A DNA stretch of 64,000 bases. Source: an uncultured Treponema sp. Its GTDB lineage: Bacteria > Spirochaetota > Spirochaetia > Treponematales > Treponemataceae. The position numbers and the translations under genes were made by a program. This document shows, piece by piece, positions 52,173-60,583 of this stretch. Numbering within the stretch: the first letter of the stretch is position 1; every line of letters begins with the position of its first letter. Below the pieces are notes generated by a model. The model was not told the DNA's origin. It worked only from the letters and a program-made list of their open reading frames with translations, and ran no database searches. The stretch is from assembly GCF_946187725.1 (NCBI RefSeq), contig NZ_CAMHSK010000001.1, positions 124,001-188,000 on the forward strand, read 5' to 3'.

Positions 52173-52988
52173 GTGCGCCAATACATTTCGCAAAAAGCAC
52201 TCGATTCAGACGGATTTCTCACTATAATCGGCAAGGATTATCGTTATTTGCGTAGCGTACTTCGAATTCGTGCCGGTGACATGATTCATGTGAGGCTTCC
52301 CGACGGCGTTTTGCAGCCGATGACGGTCTGTGCGGTTGATGAAAAATTAAAAAAAATCTTGTTGCAAAGTTGTGACCTTCTTGATTCAGAACAAAAGGGC
52401 GAAAATCAGCCTGAAGAGACTGACGCGATTGAATCATGTGAATTTTCGCTTTTCATGGCGGTTCCAAAGTCTTCAAAATTTGACCTGATTGTGCGCCAGG
52501 CAACAGAATGTGGTGTGGCCAAAATTTTCCCGGTTCAGACAGAATTTTCTCAAAAAGGCGGCGAGAAAATGAATTTTCGTTCAGAGCGTTTTGAGCGGAT
52601 TATCAAAGAAGCCCGGCAACAGAGCGGAAGTCCCGTTAACACACAGATTGAAGATTGCGTGAATTTAAAAGAAGCCGCGGATTTATGGAAAGCAGAAACT
52701 GAAAACCTTTCTGACTCAGAAAAACTTGCCATCGTGCTTTATGAGCGAAATGATTTTACGATGTCAGTTTCCGAAGCCTGCAAAAAAATCACAAAAGCGA
52801 AGAAAGCCGCACTTTTCTGTGGAAGCGAGGGCGGAATTTCCCCTGCTGAAATAGAAATCCTGCGAGAGGCTGGATTCACGCCTGTTCATTTAAAAACAAA
52901 CATCCTTCGCTGTGAGACGGCGGCACTTTATGGAATCGCCGTTTTGCAATCCGCAATTAGTAATGAAGATGTAAATGATGATTGCTAA
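52173..52988 (+). CDS. rsmE: 16S rRNA m3U1498 methyltransferase RsmE
   Basis: Methylates N3 of U1498 in 16S rRNA. 271 residues; starts with GTG, chosen because MRQYIS is the family's normal opening and the ATGs are internal. N-terminal PUA-like barrel (DYRYLRSVLRIRAGDMIHVR) and C-terminal SPOUT knot with FLMAVPKSSKFDLIVRQATECG, SERFERIIKEARQQSG, ALFCGSEGGISPAEIEIL and the closing LGxxILRxETA block read here as LKTNILRCETAALYGI. Three bp after ctp; conventional Shine-Dalgarno weak. Confidence 0.93.
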   Translation: MRQYISQKALDSDGFLTIIGKDYRYLRSVLRIRAGDMIHVRLPDGVLQPMTVCAVDEKLKKILLQSCDLLDSEQKGENQPEETDAIESCEFSLFMAVPKSSKFDLIVRQATECGVAKIFPVQTEFSQKGGEKMNFRSERFERIIKEARQQSGSPVNTQIEDCVNLKEAADLWKAETENLSDSEKLAIVLYERNDFTMSVSEACKKITKAKKAALFCGSEGGISPAEIEILREAGFTPVHLKTNILRCETAALYGIAVLQSAISNEDVNDDC

Positions 52989-53044
52989 TCATTTAATTTT
53001 TGTGTTAAACTGTTCCGCATAGAAAAAAGGGGTGTCTTTTCAAA

Positions 53045-53836
53045 ATGAAGCGAATCGAATTGCTTGGGGTACCAATTGATATTTGCCGTCAGGAAGAGCT
53101 TGAAGGCGAAATCATGCGGATTCTTGAAAAGCCTGGCATGAAGCAGATTGTTTTTCTCTCGGTTTGGGATTTACTCAAGGCTCGTAACAAAAAAAAGGAT
53201 TTGGGTGATGCCTTGCGAAACGCAGATTTGGTTCTCCCGGTTTCAAAAAGCATCTTGAAGGGTGCTCGTTTTCTTAAACTTGATGTTCCTGTTCGTTACA
53301 ATCCTTTCAATGCGGTCATTCAGATTCTAAACACGCTTGATTATAACTACAGATCGCTTTATCTTCTTGGAGCACATAAAAAAACTCTTCAGACGGCAGA
53401 ACATAATGTTCACGACACTTTCAAAAATCTTCGGATTGTCGGCCGTTATGTCGGCTATTTCCCCAAAAGTGCGGAACCAAATGTCGTTCAGGCGATTTAT
53501 AAGGCATCCCCCTCTCTTGTCATTGTAAGCGAAGGCATAAAAGAAAAAAATCTCTGGGCTTATCACAGGCGCGAGCAATTTTCATCGAGCATATTTTTGT
53601 ATTACAGAGACTGTCTTGGAATTTTCGGTGGCCGAATCAAACGGGTCAGTGAAAAATCTTTTGATGCCGGCCATGAAATATGGAATGAAATCGCGCACAA
53701 TCCGGCGAAGCTGTTCCTGATTTTCCCTTATTGGTGGTATAAAACGCTGCTGATTTGCACGCGGCTTTTCGGTAAGAAAAAGTCCGGTGAATCCGGAATC
53801 TATCATGTCGAGAGTCTTGAAAAGCAGGCAAAATAA
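53045..53836 (+). CDS. WecG/TagA/CpsF-family glycosyltransferase
   Basis: GT26 transferase of 263 residues, which adds an N-acetylmannosamine-type sugar to a lipid-linked intermediate. Family marks: the opening LLGVPIDICRQEELEGEI, FLSVWDLLKARNKKK, NADLVLPVSKSILKGARFL, YRSLYLLGAHKKTLQTA and LRIVGRYVGYFPK. The catalytic base region is divergent (ADLVLPVSK rather than ADLVLPDG), so activity is uncertain. The C terminus is hydrophobic (LFLIFPYWWYKTLLICTRLF) and may tether it to the membrane. Ribosome site AAGGGG. Possible job in glycolipid or surface glycan synthesis. Confidence 0.82.
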   Translation: MKRIELLGVPIDICRQEELEGEIMRILEKPGMKQIVFLSVWDLLKARNKKKDLGDALRNADLVLPVSKSILKGARFLKLDVPVRYNPFNAVIQILNTLDYNYRSLYLLGAHKKTLQTAEHNVHDTFKNLRIVGRYVGYFPKSAEPNVVQAIYKASPSLVIVSEGIKEKNLWAYHRREQFSSSIFLYYRDCLGIFGGRIKRVSEKSFDAGHEIWNEIAHNPAKLFLIFPYWWYKTLLICTRLFGKKKSGESGIYHVESLEKQAK

Positions 53837-53853
53837 GTCGCACGGAGAGAGTG

Positions 53854-54924
53854 ATGTCGGATTCCTGTGTTCTTTTTACAGACAAGCTGGATGAGCTGAT
53901 TTTTGCACGGCATAAATCGCATAAAATAATCCGTTATGCTTCTGATTTTCAGCTTCTTTGCAAGATTCTAGAAAAATATGACACGCGCCTTATTTTTGCA
54001 AAAGATTCTTGCGTTGATGAAAATCTAAAAAAACTGATTTCAGAAAATGATTTCCAGCTTTCTGAATATCGTTCCATGACAGAGCTTTCGGTTTTGCTCG
54101 AAAAATTTGATTCTGATAATTCTTCCAATAATCTGCCCGAAAACAATAATTTTGACATTGAAAAACACAAGATGCTGTGTGAGCTTAGCCCCAGTTATGC
54201 TGCTTTGGCTGGAAGTTCTACGGCGATGCAGAAATTGCGTGCTGAAATCCTTAGAGTTGCGGCTTTTGATGTTTCCGTATTGCTTTTGGGTGAAACTGGC
54301 ACAGGCAAGACTTTGATTGCAAAGGCAATTCATGAGCTTTCTTCTCGCCGAAAGAGTGAATTTAAGCAGCAGGTTCTTGCAAATTCGAATGAAATGCTTA
54401 TTGAATCTAAACTGTTTGGCGTTGTAAAAGGTGCCTTTACCGGTGCGGTTGAATCAATGGGGCTTTTTGAAGAGACTTATGGCGGAACTTTGTTTTTAGA
54501 TGAAATAGGTGACATTTCGCCTTCTTTTCAGACAAAGCTGCTTCAGGTTTTGAGCGAAAATGTGGTAAATCGCATTGGCTCCAATAAAGATATTCCCGTC
54601 GATTCCAGAATGATTTTTGCCACGAACAGAAATCTTGATGCTAAAATCCAAAAAGGTGAATTCCGGGAAGATTTGCTTCACAGAATAAACGATGTAACGC
54701 TTAGAATTCCGCCCTTGAGGGAACGCCTTGATGACATCCCGGAAATTGCGGAATCTGTTCTGAAAAAGTACAAGATTAATAAAAAACTTTCCGCAGAAGC
54801 CGTTTCGGTTTTAAAAACAATTCAGTGGCGTGGAAATATCCGTCAGCTTGAAAAAGTCGTTAAAAATGCAGGTCTTCTTTATTGCAGAGGCGATGTGATT
54901 GAACCAGAACACATTCGCTTATAG
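53854..54924 (+). CDS. Sigma-54-type AAA+ activator lacking a DNA-binding domain
   Basis: 356 residues from ATG 53854 (ribosome site GGAGAG; the GTG at 53851 is adjacent and rejected). AAA+ ATPase intact: Walker A GETGTGKT near 145, the sigma-54 contact loop GAFTGA near 192, Walker B GTLFLDEIGD and arginine-finger region REDLLHRINDV. The N-terminal 110 residues show no receiver phosphorylation set, only a helical, charged region. The chain stops at IEPEHIRL, where the usual Fis-type helix-turn-helix would begin, so it likely acts without own DNA binding or through a partner. It overlaps the convergent trmJ by 6 bp. Confidence 0.9.
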   Translation: MSDSCVLFTDKLDELIFARHKSHKIIRYASDFQLLCKILEKYDTRLIFAKDSCVDENLKKLISENDFQLSEYRSMTELSVLLEKFDSDNSSNNLPENNNFDIEKHKMLCELSPSYAALAGSSTAMQKLRAEILRVAAFDVSVLLLGETGTGKTLIAKAIHELSSRRKSEFKQQVLANSNEMLIESKLFGVVKGAFTGAVESMGLFEETYGGTLFLDEIGDISPSFQTKLLQVLSENVVNRIGSNKDIPVDSRMIFATNRNLDAKIQKGEFREDLLHRINDVTLRIPPLRERLDDIPEIAESVLKKYKINKKLSAEAVSVLKTIQWRGNIRQLEKVVKNAGLLYCRGDVIEPEHIRL

Positions 54925-55650
54925 AGCGTGTTTGCTTGCCAATCCCGCTGCTTTTGAGAAAACTTTCTCGATATATTGAGCTTCGCTTTCGCTTAAAGCC
55001 GCACGGGAAAGTACATCCGTCCAGAACTTTTCCATGTCGCTTCGACCGGTGACTTTGAAAAAGCCTATTTTCTGAAGATTGTCGGCAATTCCTGTGACTG
55101 TTTTATCGAGCCGTTCAAGCGTAACTGGTGTGTAACCGGCAGAAATTTTATTCTTTTCTTCAAGGGATTTTCTGAAAATCTGATAAGAAACGAGCTGAAC
55201 TGCGTGCGAAAGATTGAGAGACGGAAAACCTTCATCAGACGGAATTGTGACTCCCATTGTGCACTCATCAAGTTCTTGTTCTTCTAGGCCTGTGCGTTCG
55301 TTTCCGAAGACCACGGCGATTTTTCCATCCTGGGTAATTGGCGAGACACTTTCTGCAAGTTCTTCTGGAAGAAGGAGTTTTCCGCGTTTTTTACCGCGAC
55401 GGCGGGTTGTGCCTGCACATAGAACACAGTCTTTTGAAGCTGCGGTGATTGAATCAAAGAATTCTGCATTTTCCCAGATAGATGCCGCATGAATTGCAAG
55501 GATGCGCACCCTCTCTTCGTCAAAATCTGATTTTTTGCCGACAATTCGCAGATTTTTGAGACCGTTGTTTGCCATAGCACGGCAGACTGCACCTACATTC
55601 CGGCTTTCTTCGGGACGGCACAGAATTATCACCACATTTGAAAGATTCAT
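54919..55650 (-). CDS. TrmJ-like tRNA/rRNA ribose methyltransferase
   Basis: SPOUT-class 2'-O-methyltransferase, 243 residues. Motif 1 VVIILCRPEESRNVGAVCRA, motif 2 IAVVFGNERTGLEEQELDEC and motif 3 FPSLNLSHAVQLVSYQIFR. The opening strand VVIILCRPEESRNVG and the helical C-terminal extension favour TrmJ/LasT, which methylates position 32 of tRNAs. Not certain of the substrate. It follows the diguanylate cyclase gene by 18 bp on the same strand and probably shares its transcript. The stop overlaps the convergent activator gene. Confidence 0.87.
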   Translation of the reverse strand: MNLSNVVIILCRPEESRNVGAVCRAMANNGLKNLRIVGKKSDFDEERVRILAIHAASIWENAEFFDSITAASKDCVLCAGTTRRRGKKRGKLLLPEELAESVSPITQDGKIAVVFGNERTGLEEQELDECTMGVTIPSDEGFPSLNLSHAVQLVSYQIFRKSLEEKNKISAGYTPVTLERLDKTVTGIADNLQKIGFFKVTGRSDMEKFWTDVLSRAALSESEAQYIEKVFSKAAGLASKHAL

Positions 55651-55668
55651 GATTGTAGTCTACTTTTT

Positions 55669-56889
55669 TTATTCTTTTTTTTCTAGCGATTTTTCTTCGG
55701 CTTCGCGTTTGTGAGCGGCTTCCTTCATTTCGTACATGATTTTATCGGCTTTTGAAAGGAAGGTGCGCAAATCCCTGAATTCCTTTTTGTAGTAAGTGTA
55801 TCCGACGCTGATTGAAATCTTGTATGGTGTATTGAGTTCTTCGTTCTTTTTGATTATAAGCTCGTTGATTTTTTCGTTGAGCAAATGTGCTTCATCGGGA
55901 GTGAATACAACGCCGATTACGAATTCATCGCCACCAAAGCGACTGAGAATGCAGCGCCGTCTGATGTGTGAGCAGGCTTCTTTGAGGACTTCAGATGTGG
56001 CGATTAAGGCTTTGTCGCCTTCTGCATGACCGTAATTGTCGTTGATTGCCTTGAATTTGTTTAAATCCATCATGAAGAGGAAAAGGCATTCCATGAGCTG
56101 ATGAGGCTCTTCGTTTATGCGGCTGATTTGCTCCATGAAGAAGCGTTCGCCTTGCCGTCTGTTGTTGATTCCTGTGAGTGCGTCGAGTGAAACCATGTCA
56201 CGCATTTGGAAGATATAGATAATGAGCGTAGCAAAAGTGAACCCGATTGCGAAACTTGGAATTGTCCAGTGATGATAGTGGATGTATGCGCCGAACAGTG
56301 CAGGAATTGTGTAGATGAGGACGAAACTGTACTGTTCTTTGGCAAAGTCGTTTTCAGTCTGGAAGTAGAAAATAACTGAAAAGATTGAGAATACAATGAG
56401 GTATCCGAAAAGAACCGTTGTAAAAAGCTGATAAAGCGGGCCTTTGAGCATGAAGCCGAAGTTGTTGATTTCAAAGATGAGATGCGTGAAAGGCGTGGTG
56501 ATTACGGCTAAAACGAGAATCACGATTGGAAGAAAAATGGTCTTAGACCTTCTTTTTCTGCTGCCAACGACGGATTCCCAGATTGAAAAGAAAAAACGGC
56601 AGATTGTGTATGAACAGCCTGAAATGATGATATATTTGATGATGCTGGTGATGTATCGCGGAACGCGTGTGCAAGGAATGATAAAATTGCAATAAGAGAA
56701 AATCCATAGACTGTCGGAAATGCAGTAAACGATTACCGTGATTAAGACAGCGATGAGATGAATTCGTTTGTTGGTGCGGTCAACATCTGTGAGGGTGGTG
56801 TAAAGCAAGATGCCAATGATTGACGCGCAGAATAAGTCGCAAAGTGCATAAAAAAATGCAGTTGCTTCTCGTGCAGTTGCTAAAAACAT
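55669..56889 (-). CDS. Membrane-bound diguanylate cyclase (GGDEF)
   Basis: 406 residues: about six to seven membrane helices in the first 220 residues and a GGDEF domain (about 235-395). The active motif RFGGDEFVIGVVF and metal-binding Asp in LFMMDLNKFKAINDNYGHAEG are intact, so c-di-GMP synthesis is expected. No RxxD product-inhibition site precedes the motif (RCIL instead). The membrane part has no recognised sensor name. The promoter region holds TATAAT 12 nt before the ATG, implying a very short leader. Confidence 0.93.
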   Translation of the reverse strand: MFLATAREATAFFYALCDLFCASIIGILLYTTLTDVDRTNKRIHLIAVLITVIVYCISDSLWIFSYCNFIIPCTRVPRYITSIIKYIIISGCSYTICRFFFSIWESVVGSRKRRSKTIFLPIVILVLAVITTPFTHLIFEINNFGFMLKGPLYQLFTTVLFGYLIVFSIFSVIFYFQTENDFAKEQYSFVLIYTIPALFGAYIHYHHWTIPSFAIGFTFATLIIYIFQMRDMVSLDALTGINNRRQGERFFMEQISRINEEPHQLMECLFLFMMDLNKFKAINDNYGHAEGDKALIATSEVLKEACSHIRRRCILSRFGGDEFVIGVVFTPDEAHLLNEKINELIIKKNEELNTPYKISISVGYTYYKKEFRDLRTFLSKADKIMYEMKEAAHKREAEEKSLEKKE

Positions 56890-56998
56890 ATCGGTCTATA
56901 TATTATACAACCTATTTCGAGTAAAAGACAGTGTTTATTTCAGATTCATAAGAAAATTATAATCAGATTCGTACGGAAACTCAGATTTCTGAACGAGC

Positions 56999-58996
56999 CT
57001 ACTCTCCAAGGGCTGCGTCGGCAAGAGTTGATGCATAATCTTCGCTTTGAGCGTTGCCGGAATTCAAGCCAAGCTGCGCATTGAACAGGATTTTCTTTGA
57101 GTCTTTTGTTTCATTTCGTTTTTCAAGTTCAGTGCGTGCGGCAAGAAGAATTTCGCTTGCTTCGGGTGCTCGGACATGCAGTACCTGTGCGATTTTTGCT
57201 TCTTCGGCGGCGGCAAGATTTTCAAGCGTAACGAATTCCTTGATGAGAATTTTTTCGCGTTTTTCGCCGACATGGGGAAGGCTTGCAAAGATTGAGACTG
57301 TATTTTCTTTTGTGCGTAAATTTTGGTTCCGGCTGGTTGCAAAACGATGGGTTTCATCACGAACGCGCTGGAGCAATCGCAGGGCATCGCTTCGACGCGG
57401 AAGGCAAATCGGGTGGCTTGCATGTGGACGCCAGATTTCCTCGTCACGTTTGGCAAGACCCGCAATCGGAATGTCAAGATTGAGCATTTTGAGGATTCCG
57501 TCAACGGCATTGACCTGACCGATGCCACCATCGATTAAGATAAGGTCGGGCAGTTCAGCATTTTCGTTCGAGAGCCGTGAATAACGGCGGGTTGCGGCTT
57601 CGCGCATTGAGGCAAAGTCATCAATTACACCGTTAGTCGTTTTGAGACGGAAATAGCGGTAATTCTTTTTGTCAGGATTTCCCCGCCAGAACGAGATAAG
57701 CGAAGCAACCGGGAATTTGCCGCCGATATGAGCAATATCAAAGCCTTCGATTCGTTCAGGCAATCGCGGAAGATTCAGTAATTCTTTAAGCTCATTAAGT
57801 GCCGGCATGTCGCCCCGTTCCCGCACCCGCCGAATTATGTCTTCCTTAGCGTTCTCGCGCGCCATGTTCAAAGCGGCAACATCACGACGAGAAGACGATT
57901 CCGAGACCTTTTCCAAAAGAGAGGAAGTGGAAAGTGAAGAGTTAGCAGTTAGCGGTGAGCAGTGAGCAGTAACTACTAACTGCTCCTTGCTACCTGCTAA
58001 CTGTAATAGCCATTCTTCCAGAAACTCCGTATTGTCTTTTTCGTCGATGAAAATTTTGGGTGGAAGCGAATCTTTGTCCGTGTAGTACGCCCTTGCGAAT
58101 TCCTCAAGAAGTTCGTCATCTTCGTTCAGACTTTCGACACGGTAATTGTCACGGCCCAGGAGCTTTCCGCCACGAATTTTGAGCACTGTAAAGCTTACAA
58201 GTTCGCCTTCACGCCAGTGCGCGATATAGTCACGGTCTTCGGCGGCAAAATCTTCGACTATGTTCTGATTCTGCATGATTGTGAGCGCACGCAATCCATC
58301 ACGCAATCGGGCCGCTTTTTCAAAGTTCAGATTGGCGGCGGCATTCTTCATTTCTGCGGTGATTCTCTGTACTGTTTCGTCGCCTTTCCCCTCAAGTAGA
58401 GACTTAATTTCATCGATATATACAGTATAGGTCTCTTTATCGATTTTATTGCAGCACGGGGCTTTACATCGCCCGATGTGATAATACATGCAAGGTGCTT
58501 CGCGCTTTTTGAATGTACGGCAATGTCTTACAGGATAAAGCTTGTAGAGCGTGTCGATGAAAGTGTCGAGAGCACCAGCGTCTGGGAAGGGACCAAAATA
58601 TGCGGCTCCGTCATTACGATGAACCTGCCGGGTTTTATAGAGACGCGGAAAATCTTCGTTCGTGATTTTGAGGACGGGGTATGATTTTCCGTCTTTGAGC
58701 TGGATGTTGTAGCGGGGGTTGTACTTCTTGATTAAGTTGTTTTCGAGAAGAAATGCCTCGTACTCATTGCTTGTCGTAATGTATTCGATTGATGCCGCAT
58801 TTGAGACGAGAAGCTGGGTTTTGATGCCCCTATCGCCTGAAAAATATGAAGAGAGCCTGTTCTTCAGGTTCTTTGCTTTGCCAACATAAATGACGGTTTC
58901 CTCGTGATTCCGCCATAAATATACACCGCTTGAGGAGGGCGCCCTTAACGCAGTTTCATGAAGTTTTTCATAGTCTGATGTTTTGGTCGTAAGCAT
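56999..58996 (-). CDS. uvrC: Excinuclease ABC subunit C
   Basis: Makes both incisions in UvrABC nucleotide-excision repair. 665 residues. Domains: GIY-YIG nuclease (GVYLWRNHEETVIYVGKAKN, about 18-95), UVR (NLNFEKAARLRDGLRAL, about 220), RNase H-like nuclease with Asp in GFDIAHIGG and ILIDGGIGQVNAV, and a C-terminal helix-hairpin-helix pair (SLPHVGEKREKIL). Between the UVR and RNase H parts residues about 330-358 (VVTAHCSPLTANSSLSTSS) are unlike UvrC and coincide with a heptamer repeat insertion that keeps the frame. The start codon is 1 bp from the divergent LamG/Fn3 gene start. Confidence 0.96.
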   Translation of the reverse strand: MLTTKTSDYEKLHETALRAPSSSGVYLWRNHEETVIYVGKAKNLKNRLSSYFSGDRGIKTQLLVSNAASIEYITTSNEYEAFLLENNLIKKYNPRYNIQLKDGKSYPVLKITNEDFPRLYKTRQVHRNDGAAYFGPFPDAGALDTFIDTLYKLYPVRHCRTFKKREAPCMYYHIGRCKAPCCNKIDKETYTVYIDEIKSLLEGKGDETVQRITAEMKNAAANLNFEKAARLRDGLRALTIMQNQNIVEDFAAEDRDYIAHWREGELVSFTVLKIRGGKLLGRDNYRVESLNEDDELLEEFARAYYTDKDSLPPKIFIDEKDNTEFLEEWLLQLAGSKEQLVVTAHCSPLTANSSLSTSSLLEKVSESSSRRDVAALNMARENAKEDIIRRVRERGDMPALNELKELLNLPRLPERIEGFDIAHIGGKFPVASLISFWRGNPDKKNYRYFRLKTTNGVIDDFASMREAATRRYSRLSNENAELPDLILIDGGIGQVNAVDGILKMLNLDIPIAGLAKRDEEIWRPHASHPICLPRRSDALRLLQRVRDETHRFATSRNQNLRTKENTVSIFASLPHVGEKREKILIKEFVTLENLAAAEEAKIAQVLHVRAPEASEILLAARTELEKRNETKDSKKILFNAQLGLNSGNAQSEDYASTLADAALGE
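57921..58006. repeat. Heptamer-repeat insertion inside uvrC
   Basis: On the plus strand heptamers follow one another: GTTAGCA, GTTAGCG, GTGAGCA, GTGAGCA, then the complementary CTAACTG, CTCCTTG, CTACCTG, CTAACTG, so the unit folds back on itself. It encodes about 28 residues absent from ordinary UvrC proteins and causes no frameshift. The heptamer family matches that in the neighbouring gene at 59079-59113 (TTAGCAG versus TTAGCAA). Confidence 0.75.
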
Positions 58997-58997
58997 A

Positions 58998-60569
58998 ATG
59001 GGTACAAAAAATATTTTATCGGATTTTTCAAAAAGTGTCAGTGAAAGACTGAAGGGCTTCGCTGGGGTGAGAAAATTTTTGCTAATTGCAAATTTCTCAT
59101 TGCTAATTGCTAATTTTTCTTTCGCTACCCCTAAGACGCTTGTGCTTGGCGGTGAAAATGGCTGGGATGAAATTTCCGAAATGAACGGTGTCGTGGTTGG
59201 TACAAAAAACGGTCAGTTTGGCTATGATGCACTGGAACTTTCAACTAAGACGCTTCGTTCTGATTCTTCAACGGATTTGCTCCTGACTTTTGATGACTCT
59301 AAAGTCTATGATGCGGCGAACAATTATTCGATTGTTTCGAACAATCTTGTGCCCGTTTCTGAGGCTGTAAAGGGAAATGGTGCGGCAATGAGTCGCGGAA
59401 ATAAAAAGGGCCTTGTTTTAAGCGGAAAGCCTTCTGCTCTTTTTGGTAAAGAAGGATTCACAGGCTCATTTACGATTGAATTCTGGCTTTGTCCGTCACT
59501 TGCAGAAAACGGCGAGACGGTCTTTTCATGGCGCTCTTCTTTAAACGATGAATCTCATTCTGAATATCAGATGATTCTGGCTTCTTTCTTTAAGAACCGG
59601 CTTGAATGGACTTTCAATAAAATTTTCGTACCATATCCGGCCAGCGAAATTCATCTCTCTGGTTACAAAACTCTGGTTCCGGATAAGTGGTCAAGGCATA
59701 CAGTAAGTTTTGATTCTGAGAGCGGACTTCTTGAATATCTCGTTGACGGTCGTACTGAATCGCTGATTTTTGTCACTGAAACTGGTCATGAATATGGAAC
59801 GGTTTACTATCCGATTCTTGGCGAAAAAGCAGGACTTGAAATTTGCCCGGATTATGTTGGTAAAATCGACAATTTCAGGATTTCGCGTGTTCCTGCCGGA
59901 AGGGAACGAGCTGATATTTTCCTGTCAGGAAATGAAAAATATACGATTGGCGGCGGAAAAATCATTACGAAACCGCTTTTGATTTCTCAGGCAGCTGTTC
60001 TTGATGAAATCGACACTCTGATGAATGTTCCTCCGCAGACTGATATCCGTTTTTACATTCGAAGTGGCGACAACTGTTACGGCTGGAATGATAATTTCCC
60101 GGCCTGGAAGGAAATTGTTCCTGGCGAAAAGATTGATGGCGTTACGGGGCTGTATTTCCAGCTTTCTGCAGAACTGTTGCCTGATGGTGCGGGCAGTCAG
60201 ACTCCAAAGATTTCTGAAATTACGCTAAAATATGAAGAACAGAATGAGCCTTTGCCGCCATTTGCTTTGAATGCAGTTGCGGGTGACGGTTCGGTTACTT
60301 TGAACTGGAGTTATTCTGTTGATGATAATGCCGGTGGATACTATGTGTATTATGGAAACAGACCTGGTGAATATCTTGGACGTGTTGCAGTTCAGGGAAC
60401 TTCACCAATCAAGGTCGGAAATGTGACATCAACCACGCTGACTGGACTAGAGAACGGAAGAATTTATTATTTTGCGGTAAGTGCGTATTCTAAAGTGGAC
60501 GGTAGAATCAACGGACTGCTTTCAAAAGAAGTTTTCGCCCGTCCTAGTTCCCGATTATCAAAAAAATAA
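58998..60569 (+). CDS. Secreted LamG-like and fibronectin III protein
   Basis: 523 residues from ATG 58998; the earlier start at 58983 would lie inside uvrC. A signal peptide (RKFLLIANFSLLIANFSFA) whose hydrophobic core is made by a DNA heptamer repeat. Residues about 145-310 are a concanavalin/LamG-type sandwich (GSFTIEFWLCPSLAENG, SRHTVSFDSESGLLEYLVDG, GKIDNFRISR). Residues about 425-520 form one fibronectin III module (PPFALNAVAGDGSVTLNWSY, GLENGRIYYFAVSAYS). A surface or periplasmic sugar- or protein-binding role is inferred. It is followed after 14 bp by the TPR gene; the two are probably one transcript. Confidence 0.82.
   Translation: MGTKNILSDFSKSVSERLKGFAGVRKFLLIANFSLLIANFSFATPKTLVLGGENGWDEISEMNGVVVGTKNGQFGYDALELSTKTLRSDSSTDLLLTFDDSKVYDAANNYSIVSNNLVPVSEAVKGNGAAMSRGNKKGLVLSGKPSALFGKEGFTGSFTIEFWLCPSLAENGETVFSWRSSLNDESHSEYQMILASFFKNRLEWTFNKIFVPYPASEIHLSGYKTLVPDKWSRHTVSFDSESGLLEYLVDGRTESLIFVTETGHEYGTVYYPILGEKAGLEICPDYVGKIDNFRISRVPAGRERADIFLSGNEKYTIGGGKIITKPLLISQAAVLDEIDTLMNVPPQTDIRFYIRSGDNCYGWNDNFPAWKEIVPGEKIDGVTGLYFQLSAELLPDGAGSQTPKISEITLKYEEQNEPLPPFALNAVAGDGSVTLNWSYSVDDNAGGYYVYYGNRPGEYLGRVAVQGTSPIKVGNVTSTTLTGLENGRIYYFAVSAYSKVDGRINGLLSKEVFARPSSRLSKK
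59079..59113. repeat. Heptamer repeat inside a signal-peptide coding region
   Basis: Five consecutive heptamers: TTGCTAA, TTGCAAA, TTTCTCA, TTGCTAA, TTGCTAA, followed by T-rich sequence. They encode the repeated LLIANFS residues of the signal peptide. The same heptamer family forms the insertion in uvrC about 1.1 kb away. Confidence 0.75.
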
Positions 60570-60583
60570 CGGAGTTATAAATT

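Noticed and set aside
56920-56998. Three TCAGATT words between the diguanylate cyclase and uvrC
   Set aside because: Irregular spacing and low complexity; probably chance in AT-rich DNA.
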